Position numbers and translations under genes: made by a program | Origin: Tragulus kanchil | Lineage: Eukaryota > Chordata > Mammalia > Artiodactyla > Tragulidae | Assembly: GCA_022376925.1 (NCBI GenBank) | Contig: JAIOJX010000025.1 | Location: forward strand, 93,647,608 to 93,711,607 | DNA length: 64,000 nucleotides | Direction of reading: 5' to 3' | The notes under the pieces: model-generated | Databases searched by the model: none | What the model saw: only the letters and a program-made list of their open reading frames with translations | What the model was told of the DNA's origin: nothing | Part shown: positions 23,935 to 36,506 of the stretch, one piece after another | How positions within the stretch are numbered: position 1 is the first letter of the stretch | How the letters are laid out: each line of letters opens with the position of its first letter

Positions 23935-24415
23935 TTGGAAAAGTGAGGAATATATTAAACCTGAGTATAAATAGGTGAATTTTTCTTAGAGACAAGTAGT
24001 GACTGAAAGCAAGTGTGTTTTTACTTTCTGCCCTTAGTTAAGCTCTGTTAAAGAGCACCACCGGGTAACTGGCATTTTTTAAACTGTAGAAGCCTGTGTG
24101 TGGCATCTAACAAGTCAGGTTTAAGAAAAAGATGTCAGCGACTTAAGACTCAGGTCACATGACTCTGTCTGCTCACCAGTCCTGGAAGCTGCGGATCAGA
24201 TTTCAACTTCAGGCAGCCCTCCCAGCCATGTGGGTTTAGCCAAATCAAAAGCAAGCTCACACTTCCGAAAATGTTAGGCGCTGCTTTCAGCTCACTGCGG
24301 GGCCTCTAGATCTAGAGCTGCGTTTTACGTTAGAGCATATCGACCGAAGGGAGTTTTAGCGAGTGACTGTTGTTTTGATGTTTTCATCTGGCCTTCGTCA
24401 GACCTACCGGGCGAG
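23935..24415 (+). promoter_or_regulatory. Candidate FAM13A promoter and 5' UTR, copy 2 (duplicate)
   Basis: Exact repeat of the region before exon 1, with the TATAAATA motif at 23966-23973 and the E-box 1134 bases downstream of the first. Part of the second half of duplication H. Confidence 0.35.
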
Positions 24416-24442
24416 ATGGGGGCTGGAGCTCTTGCCATCTGT
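24416..24442 (+). CDS. FAM13A: FAM13A coding exon 1, copy 2 (duplicate)
   Basis: Identical nine codons and identical GTAAGT donor, 1134 bases downstream of copy 1. It has the same upstream 5' region, including the TATA-like motif. It belongs to the second half of duplication H and the first half of duplication I. Two identical start exons would each splice in frame to exon 2, so the protein would not change, but the copy is most probably an assembly duplicate. Confidence 0.8.
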
Positions 24443-25479
24443 GTAAGTACAGGCCGCCGGCTCCGTGGACGCTGCCGGGGCTCAGGAGAGGCCTCTGCCC
24501 TCCTGGTCTGGGGAGATGTCTGTGTGACTTTGTTCTTCCTTCCTAGGAGGTGTGGGGGATATGTGTTAAATTCCTTACAGTTCACAAGGATGTTAAACCA
24601 TGTTTGGTGTGGTAGTCCGTATTTTTATCCACTCTTTCTCTGCGTGAAGGAGGATGTGTGTTGAGTTTATTCAGTTAAGTAAACTTATATACTATTGGTC
24701 ACTCTCTAGCATTTTAGACTTTCTTAAATTGAAGTTACTGGAAATATCTTGTTCTTTGAGAACAGATTAAAAGAATTAAAATAATCATCAGTTTATTTGC
24801 TTCCAAGAATGGATGTAACGTTTTCTGTCTCAGATTTTTGTTTTCATTTAGTGATTCTAGAATCTGTTTTAGCATGGTTGCTAAATGTGATGGTGAAAGA
24901 GCTAAGTTGGCAAATGTGTGTGAATCCTTAACTGAATAAACTTCTGGTTATAATACAGTAGCAGCAGTAAGCAACATTGATACAAAATCCACGGGAATAT
25001 CTAGGACTGAAATTCGTGACTTTCAAAAGCAGTTCTGTTGGTGCCTACATGTAACTGTTTCGCAATAATCAAATATATCTTTAATTATATAACTTACAGA
25101 ATGCTGTTATTAAATTTTTGATCAATATACAGAATATAACAAATCTCAAGTAGGTACTGTATTCCAAGGTGCATTTTATTTGTTCCTAGAAGTCTACTAA
25201 GTGAGAAATATCTTATTTTGTATCATCTTTGACCACTCTCTAATGTTTCATCACTTTTCAATCAGATCCAACTAATTGTCAGAAAGAACTGTATTTTATT
25301 GTGGTTTTGTTGGCATCCTAAAATATCTAGAAACATCTGGGAAAATTTTGACACATAGGCCTCAAATGACCACCAGATGGTGCACCAGCCCCACGGATCC
25401 CGGTAGGATGACCCAGCTTTTAGCGAGTGACTGTTGTTTTGATGTTTTCATCTGGCCTTCGTCAGACCTACCGGGCGAG

Positions 25480-25506
25480 ATGGGGGCTGGAGCTCTTGCC
25501 ATCTGT
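25480..25506 (+). CDS. FAM13A: FAM13A coding exon 1, copy 3 (duplicate without its promoter)
   Basis: Third identical copy of the nine-codon exon and its donor. Only about 62 bases of the upstream region are kept, because the repeat restarts at about 25418. The TATA-like motif and the rest of the 5' region are therefore missing, and the sequence in front of it belongs to the far end of the first copy of duplication I. A gene finder reads a longer false frame from about 25276 into this exon. Best treated as an assembly duplicate. Confidence 0.78.
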
Positions 25507-26463
25507 GTAAGTACAGGCCGCCGGCTCCGTGGACGCTGCCGGGGCTCAGGAGAGGCCTCTGCCCTCCTGGTCTGGGGAGATGTCTGTGTGACTTTGTTCT
25601 TCCTTCCTAGGAGGTGTGGGGGATATGTGTTAAATTCCTTACAGTTCACAAGGATGTTAAACCATGTTTGGTGTGGTAGTCCGTATTTTTATCCACTCTT
25701 TCTCTGCGTGAAGGAGGATGTGTGTTGAGTTTATTCAGTTAAGTAAACTTATATACTATTGGTCACTCTCTAGCATTTTAGACTTTCTTAAATTGAAGTT
25801 ACTGGAAATATCTTGTTCTTTGAGAACAGATTAAAAGAATTAAAATAATCATCAGTTTATTTGCTTCCAAGAATGGATGTAACGTTTTCTGTCTCAGATT
25901 TTTGTTTTCATTTAGTGATTCTAGAATCTGTTTTAGCATGGTTGCTAAATGTGATGGTGAAAGAGCTAAGTTGGCAAATGTGTGTGAATCCTTAACTGAA
26001 TAAACTTCTGGTTATAATACAGTAGCAGCAGTAAGCAACATTGATACAAAATCCACGGGAATATCTAGGACTGAAATTCGTGACTTTCAAAAGCAGTTCT
26101 GTTGGTGCCTACATGTAACTGTTTCGCAATAATCAAATATATCTTTAATTATATAACTTACAGAATGCTGTTATTAAATTTTTGATCAATATACAGAATA
26201 TAACAAATCTCAAGTAGGTACTGTATTCCAAGGTGCATTTTATTTGTTCCTAGAAGTCTACTAAGTGAGAAATATCTTATTTTGTATCATCTTTGACCAC
26301 TCTCTAATGTTTCATCACTTTTCAATCAGATCCAACTAATTGTCAGAAAGAACTGTATTTTATTGTGGTTTTGTTGGCATCCTAAAATATCTAGAAACAT
26401 CTGGGAAAATTTTGACACATAGGCCTCAAATGACCACCAGATGGTGCACCAGCCCCACGGATC

Positions 26464-28280
26464 TAATGTTCTAGGTAAACCTGGTAGGATGACCCCCAGC
26501 TTTTCAGCTTCAGAACATCTCAGCATCCTGTGTTCCTGTCTTTCTGACACTTTTCCTTTCAGGCCCGATGCTTGGATACCTTGTATCTTTTTATCACTCC
26601 AAAGCGTTTCCTTCAAAATCTTATTTTTCTGTGTGGAAAGCACTGAGCTTTTATTTGACTACAGGCATAGATCTGCATTTTTCCAGCTTTATGAGATTTT
26701 AGGGCTGGAAATGCGAAGATTCAAGTGGCAGATTGAGATTTAGTCCTGAGATTTGCAGACATGTGATTGTTTGATTGGATCATTACTAATTGTTCTTTGT
26801 CTGCATATATTGATCTTTGCTTTAACTAAAATGCAGACTGACCCATGTATGAAATTCCATATTTCTCCTTAATTTATATCTAAAATATGTACGAAATTCC
26901 ATTTAATGCTGACATAAAAATCATACAATTTAAGAGATTATTCGCTCCCTGGAGGAATAATTCTCAGTAATTCCTTAATCTTTGACTTTAGCTTGGTCTT
27001 TTTTTAATTTTTAATTTTTTTTAACACCAAAAGCATTTTATATTTGGGTATAGCCAATAAATAATTCTGTGGTAATTTCAAGTAAACAGTGAAGGGGCTT
27101 GACCATACATACCTTGGTCTTTGTGCTTTGTCCCAATTTTTCTGTAGGAGGAAATACATTTTTAGGAATTGAAGCATAGTATTTCTGGGAAAAGGACGAT
27201 TAAAGAACAAAACACTTTAAGTTTATGACAGAAAAGTGAGAATTAAGTCACATAAATGAGTACATGTGGGCTCATAAACTATTTTTTAGTTTAGAGCTTT
27301 TATACTTAGACATATATGTAGGAACTTCTTAGTATTCTGTTACTGAAGATAGTCATTCAAAACATAATTGAGTACCAGATGTCTGTAAAGTGTGTGCATG
27401 GGAGTGTGTGTTCACAGATTCTTGAAGTGGGACCGACAGGTTTATAGATTTTCAGTTCCTGTTTGACTCACCAGCTTTCTCGACCTCGTTCCTTTCGTTT
27501 TTTCCCTTTCCCAAATTGCTAGTGCTGTTAGTAAAATTGTAATGGACTCAGAAGCTTCGGTAAATTACAGAGAAGAGGTTGGTTGTTTACTGTAAAATAC
27601 TTTTCCTCAATAATCACCCCCAGGCAGAACAGGAAACTTACACTTGCCAGTTGGTGTTATCTTAGTCTCTTTTAGTTTTAATTACACTTTTGAATGACTC
27701 AAGCCTTCCCAGGTGAATTCTGAGTTTTTCACACTCCCCATCCCTCCAGTTAGTTTTCCTGTCCAAGGTGCCATATGATCCTTTTGAGGAGAGGTTGGCT
27801 CAGACTGGGGAGTTTGCCTGTTCTAGTGGATGAAGAAAGGGGGGCCTCAAGTGCTTATGTGTAGGCCCTTATGCTTTGAATGTTCTGCTGTGTGAGTGAC
27901 TTTGGAGATTAAGTCTGTGACTGATGAATTTGGGGATCAGGTCTCTTGGTATTGTCAGGCTCCAGCTATCTATCTGTCATGACTTAGCCCCAGTTCTTGG
28001 TAGTGCTGGCTACAATTCGAGGGGCTATCCCAGGCTTCATAGTCTTTGTTCCTAATGCAGGTAGCTCCACTCCTGTGGGCTCACCATGACCTGGTGCTAT
28101 CAGCCACCTTCCACATACCCTCTAGTGCAGACAGGCTCACAGACCCAATCAAGATACTCTTGATAGACTGACTGAACCAACCTAAAACATAATATGAACC
28201 AAGGCGGGAAAGATGGGGTAGGTTTACCTACTTAGAAAGGGTTTAAGTGGGACCAAAAGACCATATTCCCCAAATCCTGT
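26464..28280. other. FAM13A intron 1, unrecognised DNA
   Basis: About 1.8 kb of unique intron with no supported exon; frames at 26326-26743 are not recognisable as protein. Confidence 0.55.
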
Positions 28281-28810
28281 GTTAACATAATGTCCATCTT
28301 TCCTGTCTTTCTTGCCCTTTTGGTCATATCAGTCACCTTCAGTCATGGTGCATTTTTGCAGACCGTTATTGAGTGTGAGCAGGCTCAGCAGATGGAGTGT
28401 CTGGTCAGTGCATAGCTTTCCCTTAGGAGGGCATGTAACTTGTCTCAATCGAGGTAATTTGCCCTGCATGTCCCAGTAGATAAACTCTGAAATCCCAGTA
28501 GCTCAGAGACACAAAAATTAATTGGTATATACTCAGAGTGTCATACAAATTGTCAGGATCTCCCTTCAGTCTGGTGGTTCTGGGATGCAGGCTTCCTCGA
28601 TTCTGTGATTTTATTTTAACATATTACCGTGTATCTCCAAAGTTGTATATCAGGGAAAGAAATGGAGGAGGAACCCTTGCTTTTCATTTGCCTCATTCTG
28701 GAAGTGACTCATGACTTTTCTCACGGTCCACTGCTTTGAGCTAGTCTTATGTTCCCACCTAAATGCGAAGGTAATTGAGACATGTGTAAATACTCTCTGA
28801 TCATAACCTG
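28281..28810. other. Possible old MaLR LTR fragment in intron 1
   Basis: AGTAGCTCAGAGACACAAAA, TCTGGTGGTTCTGGGATGCA and GGAAGTGACTCATGACTTTT in order resemble the body of an MLT1-type LTR. Weak; otherwise unclassified. Confidence 0.3.
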
Positions 28811-29199
28811 AATTACTCAAACCAAACAAAAAGAAGGGCATGTGTTCCATGATTAGGGTAGCAGTCTGTTTGCCACTCCCCTACTGATGTAAACAATGAA
28901 TTAAACACCCCAGGTTCTGCTGGCAGACGTTGAATCTGTGGGTCAAGAGAGAAGGCATCCTAATATCTGTTGTTAGTTAATCGATCAATAAATGGAAAAG
29001 TAGTGGTGACATTCATGAGCCATTGCATCTGCTAACTTAGTCTTCCATTCCCCCAAACTCCTTTATAGTATTATAATGTGTTAATACATGTTGTTTTATT
29101 TTAACTAGTTCAAGCTGGAATTTCAGTTGCTTGCGTCAGAAACAACTAATACACCTCAGCATTTGGTGGTTTACTGTTCTGTGGTTTGGGGAAACTTGT

Positions 29200-29385
29200 C
29201 AGGCATTGGAATGAGGCAGGATTTAAAAGCACAAAACATGACTTTGAGTCTTGGTTCAGTCACATCCTGGCTGTATGACCCAGGGCGAGATGTTTAACCT
29301 CTCGCTTTCCGTTTATCACAAGGGGGTAAGCAGCTAAATGGATTGTTACGAGAAACCAAACAAACGCTAATGTGAAAATACATCA
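29200..29385 (+). mobile_element. MIR SINE, copy 1
   Basis: CATCCTGGCTGTATGACCCA, GTTTAACCTCTCGCTTTCCG and the following ATGGATTGTTACGAGA block are a divergent sense MIR. Repeated at 30330-30515. Confidence 0.7.
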
Positions 29386-30329
29386 TAAATAATACAGAAT
29401 CATAAAACAAGGCTGCCTGCTTGCCTTAAGGTGATTTCCTTAATACTATCATCATCTGTTTTAAACAAAAGAAACTCTATATCTGAAGGGACTATTTATA
29501 TTGTTGGATTTAGGCCACATTTTAAATGGGATTAAACATTTAATTTGGCTTTTTAAAACAGTAAATCAATTCTGAAGTATTAGAAGAAACCTAGATTAAT
29601 AGTCACACAAAGACATGTTTATCTTCACATTTGAATTGTGTTGCAAGAAGAATTTTCATTTTTGACATTCAGAATCAGAAATCAAACAAAGAATGGTTGA
29701 TAACAGTGATGGATAAGTGTTTATAAACTGAATATGGGTAAAATCAATAGGATCTAGTTATTTCGGGTTTTTTTTTTTTTTAAGCACAGTTGGTTGTGTG
29801 GACAGGTTTAATGTCAATGCTTGTGCAGAATCAGTGACAGTGGTGGAGTGCAACCTAGGAGGAGAGAATTGGGCCCCTGCGTAGGGAAGACTGGCTAAAA
29901 TGGTAACTTTGATTAATTCCGTTCCATATCCTAAAGCTGAGTTAGGGAAATTTCAGAGAAGCTGGTGTCCAGTAGTTTCTGAAACAGAGATCATAAGAAA
30001 CCATATTTGACTTGGTCTCTGATGAACATGTTAAACACCCCAGGTTCTGCTGGCAGACGTTGAATCTGTGGGTCAAGAGAGAAGGCATCCTAATATCTGT
30101 TGTTAGTTAATCGATCAATAAATGGAAAAGTAGTGGTGACATTCATGAGCCATTGCATCTGCTAACTTAGTCTTCCATTCCCCCAAACTCCTTTATAGTA
30201 TTATAATGTGTTAATACATGTTGTTTTATTTTAACTAGTTCAAGCTGGAATTTCAGTTGCTTGCGTCAGAAACAACTAATACACCTCAGCATTTGGTGGT
30301 TTACTGTTCTGTGGTTTGGGGAAACTTGT

Positions 30330-30515
30330 CAGGCATTGGAATGAGGCAGGATTTAAAAGCACAAAACATGACTTTGAGTCTTGGTTCAGTCACATCCTGG
30401 CTGTATGACCCAGGGCGAGATGTTTAACCTCTCGCTTTCCGTTTATCACAAGGGGGTAAGCAGCTAAATGGATTGTTACGAGAAACCAAACAAACGCTAA
30501 TGTGAAAATACATCA
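30330..30515 (+). mobile_element. MIR SINE, copy 2 (duplicate)
   Basis: Same element as at 29200, copied by duplication J. Confidence 0.7.
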
Positions 30516-31151
30516 TAAATAATACAGAATCATAAAACAAGGCTGCCTGCTTGCCTTAAGGTGATTTCCTTAATACTATCATCATCTGTTTTAAACAAAA
30601 GAAACTCTATATCTGAAGGGACTATTTATATTGTTGGATTTAGGCCACATTTTAAATGGGATTAAACATTTAATTTGGCTTTTTAAAACAGTAAATCAAT
30701 TCTGAAGTATTAGAAGAAACCTAGATTAATAGTCACACAAAGACATGTTTATCTTCACATTTGAATTGTGTTGCAAGAAGAATTTTCATTTTTGACATTC
30801 AGAATCAGAAATCAAACAAAGAATGGTTGATAACAGTGATGGATAAGTGTTTATAAACTGAATATGGGTAAAATCAATAGGATCTAGTTATTTCGGGCTT
30901 TTTTTTTTTTTAAGCACAGTTGGTTGTGTGGACAGGTTTAATGTCAATGCTTGTGCAGAATCAGTGACAGTGGTGGAGTGCAACCTAGGAGGAGAGAATT
31001 GGGCCCCTGCGTAGGGAAGACTGGCTAAAATGGTAACTTTGATTAATTCCGTTCCATATCCTAAAGCTGAGTTAGGGAAATTTCAGAGAAGCTGGTGTCC
31101 AGTAGTTTCTGAAACAGAGATCATAAGAAACCATATTTGACTTGGTCTCTG

Positions 31152-31700
31152 TAACCATGAATTGACAATGGCTGATGAAGAGGTACTGCAGCAAGTCACA
31201 GCACAGTTAGGTTTAAGATTTATGTAATTAAATATAAGTTCCTATAAGTAGCAACCAGTTTTAGAGATTTTTACTTAAGTTTATCATTCAAAATGAGTGT
31301 TTCATGGAAAGATATTCTATGACAACTATGAATTATTACAGTTACTCCTTTAAGACTAACCTTAGAGAGTTTAGTGTATCAGGTACTAATGGCAGGAATT
31401 AAAACAGTTTAATAATGACTAGCTACTTGAAGGAAGATAATGGCTATATTTCTTCCTAACTCTTTAGAGATGTATCCAAGTATAAATATCAAAATAAAAT
31501 CATAAAAACACCAGAAGAACACATGTGTGACTATGAAGATTAATTTTGGATCAAGGAATGTGTTTCACAGGAAACCCAGGCTACAAGCCCTGAGAAAAAG
31601 ATCGGTAAAGTTTTCTGCTAAATAACCAAGATGTCTGCACAACTCCAAATATAGTAATTAAATGCCAAAAAAACTTAGAACAGTTATTTACAACACACAT
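31152..31700. other. FAM13A intron 1, AT-rich, nothing recognised
   Basis: No exon or clear repeat. Confidence 0.5.
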
Positions 31701-32400
31701 GACAAATAGAAATTAATTTTTTAAATATACAAAACAATTCCTGCTATGAAACAGTAAGAAAAAGAAAACTTACCCAATTAAAACTAGGCAGAGCTTATGA
31801 CTAGGAGGCTCACAAACAAGAAACTTAAGTGCAAATTCACGAAGCGAATTGCTCAATCTTATTCATAGTTAAGTATTCATGATTTTTTTTTAATACTCAG
31901 GGATGATAGAATGGGAAACAGGCACTCTCATATGCTATGAATTAAGCAGTAAACTATGGAAACATTTTTGTAGGACAATGTGGTAATACATATTAAAATT
32001 TATGATTTATGCAGTAGTTTAAGTTAAAGGAAAATTTATTTTTCTTTCATATAATGTGATTCCAAGAAGCTCCTCACTTAACTCTTGGAGATAGTGTAAA
32101 AAACTTACAGCTTATAAGCCTGTTCCTCTAGCGATTTTGCTTCAAAGAAGTTATTGTATGGGTGTTCATACAATTATGTGGAAATGTTTGCATGAATGCT
32201 TATTGCTGAAATGCTTGTTATATCAGAAATTGTAAATAACCTAAACATTAGTAAATAAGATTAAGTCAGTTATAATCATCCTTTATAATGTAGTATTAAC
32301 AAGTATATGTGCTAATATGGAGAGACCTCCAAAGTAGATGAAGTAGTAAAAACAAGGTAAGTATACAAGTAGTACTAGTTATGTTTGCCTTTATATGCTT
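31701..32400 (+). mobile_element. Old L1 (L1ME-like) fragment
   Basis: GAATGGGAAACAGGCACTCT with TATGCTATGAATTAA, TGTGGTAATACATATTAAAA, CAGAAATTGTAAATAACCTA and GGAGAGACCTCCAAAG follow the 3' part of an ancient L1 in sense orientation. Heavily decayed. Confidence 0.6.
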
Positions 32401-32444
32401 GTGTGTGTAAACATTCACACACATCCAAGATTTCATTTATTCAT

Positions 32445-33250
32445 TTTTGATAGGCTTTTTTTTTTTTTTTTAGCTTCTCTACTTTTTAACTTTTGTGAAT
32501 GATGCTGCTATGAACATTACTCTGTAGGTACCTGTTTTAGTTCCTGATTTTAGGTTATATACTCAGAAGTGTAACTGATGGATCATATGGTAATTCTATA
32601 TTTAACTTTTTGAGGAATCACCTATTTGGCGTAGTGCTATATCGTTTTACATCATCACCAGCGATGTATAAGGATTCCAGTTTTTCTACATCCTACCCAG
32701 CTCTTTTTTTTCTGATTGATTTTTGAAAATAACTATCTTAATGGGTGTGAAGTGTATCTAATTGTGGTTCTGATTTGCATACAGTTAATGTGTAGTGAAA
32801 TTGAGCATTTTGTGTGTGCTTATTAGCCATTTGCGTACCACTTTTGGAGAAGTGTCTATTCATTTTTGAAATGATTTTTGTTGTAGTGTTGAGCTGTAGG
32901 TGTTCTTAAACATGTTTTGGATATTAAACCTATATCAGATACGTGATTTGCAAATCTTTCTATTCTGTGGATTGTCTTTTCACCCTATTGATAGTAACAC
33001 ATGAAAGTTTTTCATTTGGATGAAATAATTTTTGTCATTGTTGCATGTGCCTTTTGGTATCCTTATTAACTTTTTTATCTTGTTAGGTTACAGTTTTCAT
33101 TTGTTTCTTGACAACATTTTTCTAATGAGTTATTTCAAGAAAGTCGTGATACTCTTTGATACTTTTAAAAAATACCATCTGTTAGTTGCTGACTATGTTC
33201 CTTTTTTCTACTTTTCAATGAGATGGACTTTTGTAAGTCAGTATCAAGAG
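32445..33250 (-). mobile_element. L1 (L1M-like) 3' part, antisense
   Basis: GAATGATGCTGCTATGAACA, GTAACTGATGGATCATATGG, GGGTGTGAAGTGTATCTAAT, TTGAGCATTTTGTGTGTGCT and GATTTGCAAATCTTTCTATT are in the standard antisense order of L1 ORF2 C-terminus to 3' end. The frame at 33032-33286 comes from this element. Confidence 0.85.
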
Positions 33251-34292
33251 GGTCCTGTAGGGTGCAGTGCTGAGAAACCAAGATAGCTTTTTAAGCTTTA
33301 CAGCCCTGAGACTCTCTCCTCTATTGCTGCCAAGGGACTATCTTCTTAAATGTGGCCCTTGTTTGCCCATCTCTCCTCCTCTCAGAAGCTCACCTGGTCA
33401 GGAGAGCTCTACTGCCTTTTCTTCATGAACTGGCCCCCCAAGTTCATGTACTTACTATCAGACAGTGGGTTTTCCTGGAGCTTCCTGATTTCTGCCTTGT
33501 GGGGTCCCTTTAGGTACCTTTTATGTCTTCTTCTTCTAAGCATTTGAGCCCTGTTCAGCTTCCAAAGTGTGCTCTATTCTTAAAGTAATAAATATTTGTA
33601 GGAGATTTTAAAGAACACCCACTGATGAGCTCCTACTGATCCTCCCCAGACTCTTCATAGTGCTGGTGTGATTGATATCTGCCTTAACTTTCCTGCCCCA
33701 TCTTTGCCTTTAGCAACAATAATGCACAGATTGCAGTTTATGGCTTTCTGTCTTCAGTTGATTTAGTTTTCTGCTTAGTCTGCTTTGTATGTCTCTGAAA
33801 ATATAGCTGTTCTCATTGTGATTGGTTTTAAACAGTATCTACCTTTTAAAAGTATTAACCTAATTAGATTACCAATTAGAAGTGATAATCAAGTATTCCT
33901 TTATTGCTATGATTACATATAAACTTGCTGTGTAATGTGGCTCTATATTGAGTAAACATGTAGTGTAATTTGCAATCAGTTCAAAATGGGAGAGGTTAAT
34001 TACATGTCTCATCCTTGAAAATATTGAGCTGTAATGCCACAATTGCTTATTTACACTGTCTGCTAATATTAGACAGAACATGCCAACTGTACTTGAGTAA
34101 AGGACAGAATAAAGAACAGGGCTATTATCAGGAACAATGTTAGTTTAGGTTTCAAACATATAGACAGGATTCCTTAAAAAAGCTTGAATTTCTCATTAAA
34201 AACTTAAGAAATTCTTATACTAATGTGCAAAATGATTTTATCTTATGCTTTCCAAAGCCATACCTGTATATTTTAAGAAATTGAGATACACG
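33251..34292. other. FAM13A intron 1, nothing recognised
   Basis: About 1 kb; hydrophobic frames at 33350-33547 and 33869-34081 carry no recognisable domain. Confidence 0.5.
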
Positions 34293-34439
34293 GGAAATAG
34301 TTAGGTTATTATTATGTACCAACCACAAGCTTCAGCCTTGGTGGCTTCTTCAACAGCAGTTTTTAGTTCACATAAACGATTGAGTACAAAAGTAGCTAAG
34401 AATCTCTCCGTTGTTTTGAGAAGAAATCAGAGTAATTTG

Positions 34440-34715
34440 CTGGAAGAAGGATGATGATGATGATGATGCTGACAGTCGGTACTTACTAAGTGTGCCAGAC
34501 ACTTTTCTCATTCTTCCTTATATATGAGCTCCTTCCAACCTCATATATTCCTGTGAGCCAGAAACTCCTGGTATCCCCATTTCGTAGATGGGAGAACCAA
34601 GTACAAGTGACTTGTGCAAGTTTGCATGGCTAATGAGATTGAACCAGGTTTTGAAACAGTCTGGTTCAGCGGTCCATGCTCTGAACCACTATGCTATGTT
34701 GTGTCTGTAAAGACA
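34440..34715 (-). mobile_element. MIR SINE with GAT microsatellite, copy 1
   Basis: On the plus strand reads GTATCCCCATTTCGTAGATG, GACTTGTGCAAGTTTGCATG, GAACCAGGTTTTGAA and GAACCACTATGCTATG. The MIR consensus is sense MIR here when read left to right from its core to the reversed tRNA head, that is, the element lies on the minus strand. A (GAT)n run is at 34451-34468. Repeated at 35552-35827. Confidence 0.82.
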
Positions 34716-35040
34716 TAAAATGATAGAAATTGTGTGACTTGATTTCATCGTTAGCTGTTTCTGATGCTACATTTAAGAGTGCTTTCAAAGTTTCATTATT
34801 AACAGGTTACTTGTTGGCTGATTACTCACCAATTAGATCTGGCTGACTGAAATTTTCCATGTGTTCTCTTGAAAGATATTTTTAGGTTTTCAAACTCACC
34901 AAAATAGCAACAATTACAGATTTTACTTAGTAACTTCCTTAGTAACAGAGGTGGCAGTTCTTGGCCATACTACTTTGTACGAGGTAACACTATGCCTTAT
35001 TTAGAATATTAATAGTTAATAAAATTATACTATAACTTTA

Positions 35041-35130
35041 TTGTTGTTGTTCAGTAGCTCAGTCATGTCTGACTTCTGCAGCACCCCAGGTTACCCTGTC
35101 CTTCACTGTCTCCTGGAGTTTGCTTAAATT
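35041..35130 (-). mobile_element. BovB/ART2A terminal fragment, copy 1
   Basis: TTGTTGTTCAGTAGCTCAGT, CATGTCTGACTTCTGC and CCCTGTCCTTCACTGTCTCC are the antisense end of BovB. Repeated at 36153-36242. Confidence 0.75.
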
Positions 35131-35551
35131 CATGTGTAGCTTTATATATATATATAAATTTGCTTAATTTTTACTAGGGAAATCTGACTTTCATGTATGA
35201 CCTATTAAAAGTTGTAAAGATGTCCATGAAAGTTGGTCTAATTCTATACATAGTAAGATTCTAAATCAAACCGAAACTACAGAAATCCTACTAAAAATCA
35301 CAATTGTAGAATTATCTTTGTATAACTGTCATGTGTCAAATGTACTGGTTATCATAGTTCGTTACTATAGCTATAATGTTAATTTAAATTTAAAAATTAG
35401 TCACGGAAATAGTTAGGTTATTATTATGTACCAACCACAAGCTTCAGCCTTGGTGGCTTCTTCAACAGCAGTTTTTAGTTCACATAAACGATTGAGTACA
35501 AAAGTAGCTAAGAATCTCTCCGTTGTTTTGAGAAGAAATCAGAGTAATTTG

Positions 35552-35827
35552 CTGGAAGAAGGATGATGATGATGATGATGCTGACAGTCGGTACTTACTA
35601 AGTGTGCCAGACACTTTTCTCATTCTTCCTTATATATGAGCTCCTTCCAACCTCATATATTCCTGTGAGCCAGAAACTCCTGGTATCCCCATTTCGTAGA
35701 TGGGAGAACCAAGTACAAGTGACTTGTGCAAGTTTGCATGGCTAATGAGATTGAACCAGGTTTTGAAACAGTCTGGTTCAGCGGTCCATGCTCTGAACCA
35801 CTATGCTATGTTGTGTCTGTAAAGACA
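35552..35827 (-). mobile_element. MIR SINE, copy 2 (duplicate)
   Basis: Same element as at 34440, copied by duplication K. Confidence 0.82.
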
Positions 35828-36152
35828 TAAAATGATAGAAATTGTGTGACTTGATTTCATCGTTAGCTGTTTCTGATGCTACATTTAAGAGTGCTTTCAA
35901 AGTTTCATTATTAACAGGTTACTTGTTGGCTGATTACTCACCAATTAGATCTGGCTGACTGAAATTTTCCATGTGTTCTCTTGAAAGATATTTTTAGGTT
36001 TTCAAACTCACCAAAATAGCAACAATTACAGATTTTACTTAGTAACTTCCTTAGTAACAGAGGTGGCAGTTCTTGGCCATACTACTTTGTACGAGGTAAC
36101 ACTATGCCTTATTTAGAATATTAATAGTTAATAAAATTATACTATAACTTTA

Positions 36153-36242
36153 TTGTTGTTGTTCAGTAGCTCAGTCATGTCTGACTTCTGCAGCACCCCA
36201 GGTTACCCTGTCCTTCACTGTCTCCTGGAGTTTGCTTAAATT
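36153..36242 (-). mobile_element. BovB/ART2A terminal fragment, copy 2 (duplicate)
   Basis: Same fragment as at 35041, copied by duplication K. Confidence 0.75.
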
Positions 36243-36506
36243 CATGTGTAGCTTTATATATATATATAAATTTGCTTAATTTTTACTAGGGAAATCTGAC
36301 TTTCATGTATGACCTATTAAAAGTTGTAAAGATGTCCATGAAAGTTGGTCTAATTCTATACATAGTAAGATTCTAAATCAAACCGAAACTACAGAAATCC
36401 TACTAAAAATCACAATTGTAGAATTATCTTTGTATAACTGTCATGTGTCAAATGTACTGGTTATCATAGTTCGTTACTATAGCTATAATGTTAATTTAAA
36501 TTTAAA

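Larger units (their letters stand above)
22471..24702. repeat. Duplication H (exon 1 block): 22471-23568 repeated at 23604-24702
   Basis: Offset 1133-1134. Carries the candidate promoter and FAM13A exon 1. A 35-base joint of unmatched T-rich sequence (23569-23603) separates the copies. The first 250 bases of the unit are also the end of duplication G, so that stretch occurs three times (about 21380, 22471, 23604). Confidence 0.96.
24354..26463. repeat. Duplication I: 24354-25399 repeated at 25418-26463
   Basis: Offset 1064. Its start overlaps the second copy of H, producing the third exon 1. After 25399 the first copy has a compressed form of the sequence found after 26463: both contain GGTAGGATGACCC then AGCTTTT, but the first copy lacks about 20 intervening bases. 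Confidence 0.96.
28901..31151. repeat. Duplication J: 28901-30021 repeated at 30031-31151
   Basis: Offset exactly 1130; a single substitution seen (GGGTTTT versus GGGCTTT near 30898). The joint at 30022-30030 (ATGAACATG) is a distorted form of the TAACCATGAA that follows the second copy. Confidence 0.96.
34293..36506. repeat. Duplication K: 34293-35394 repeated at 35405-36506
   Basis: Offset exactly 1112 with no indel seen. Joint of 10 bases in an AT-rich stretch (AAATTTAAA shared at both right ends). Confidence 0.96.

Noticed and set aside
26326..26743. 100-105 residue frames on both strands around 26326-26743
   Set aside because: No recognisable family; they end at the edge of duplication I and have no splice context matching FAM13A phases.
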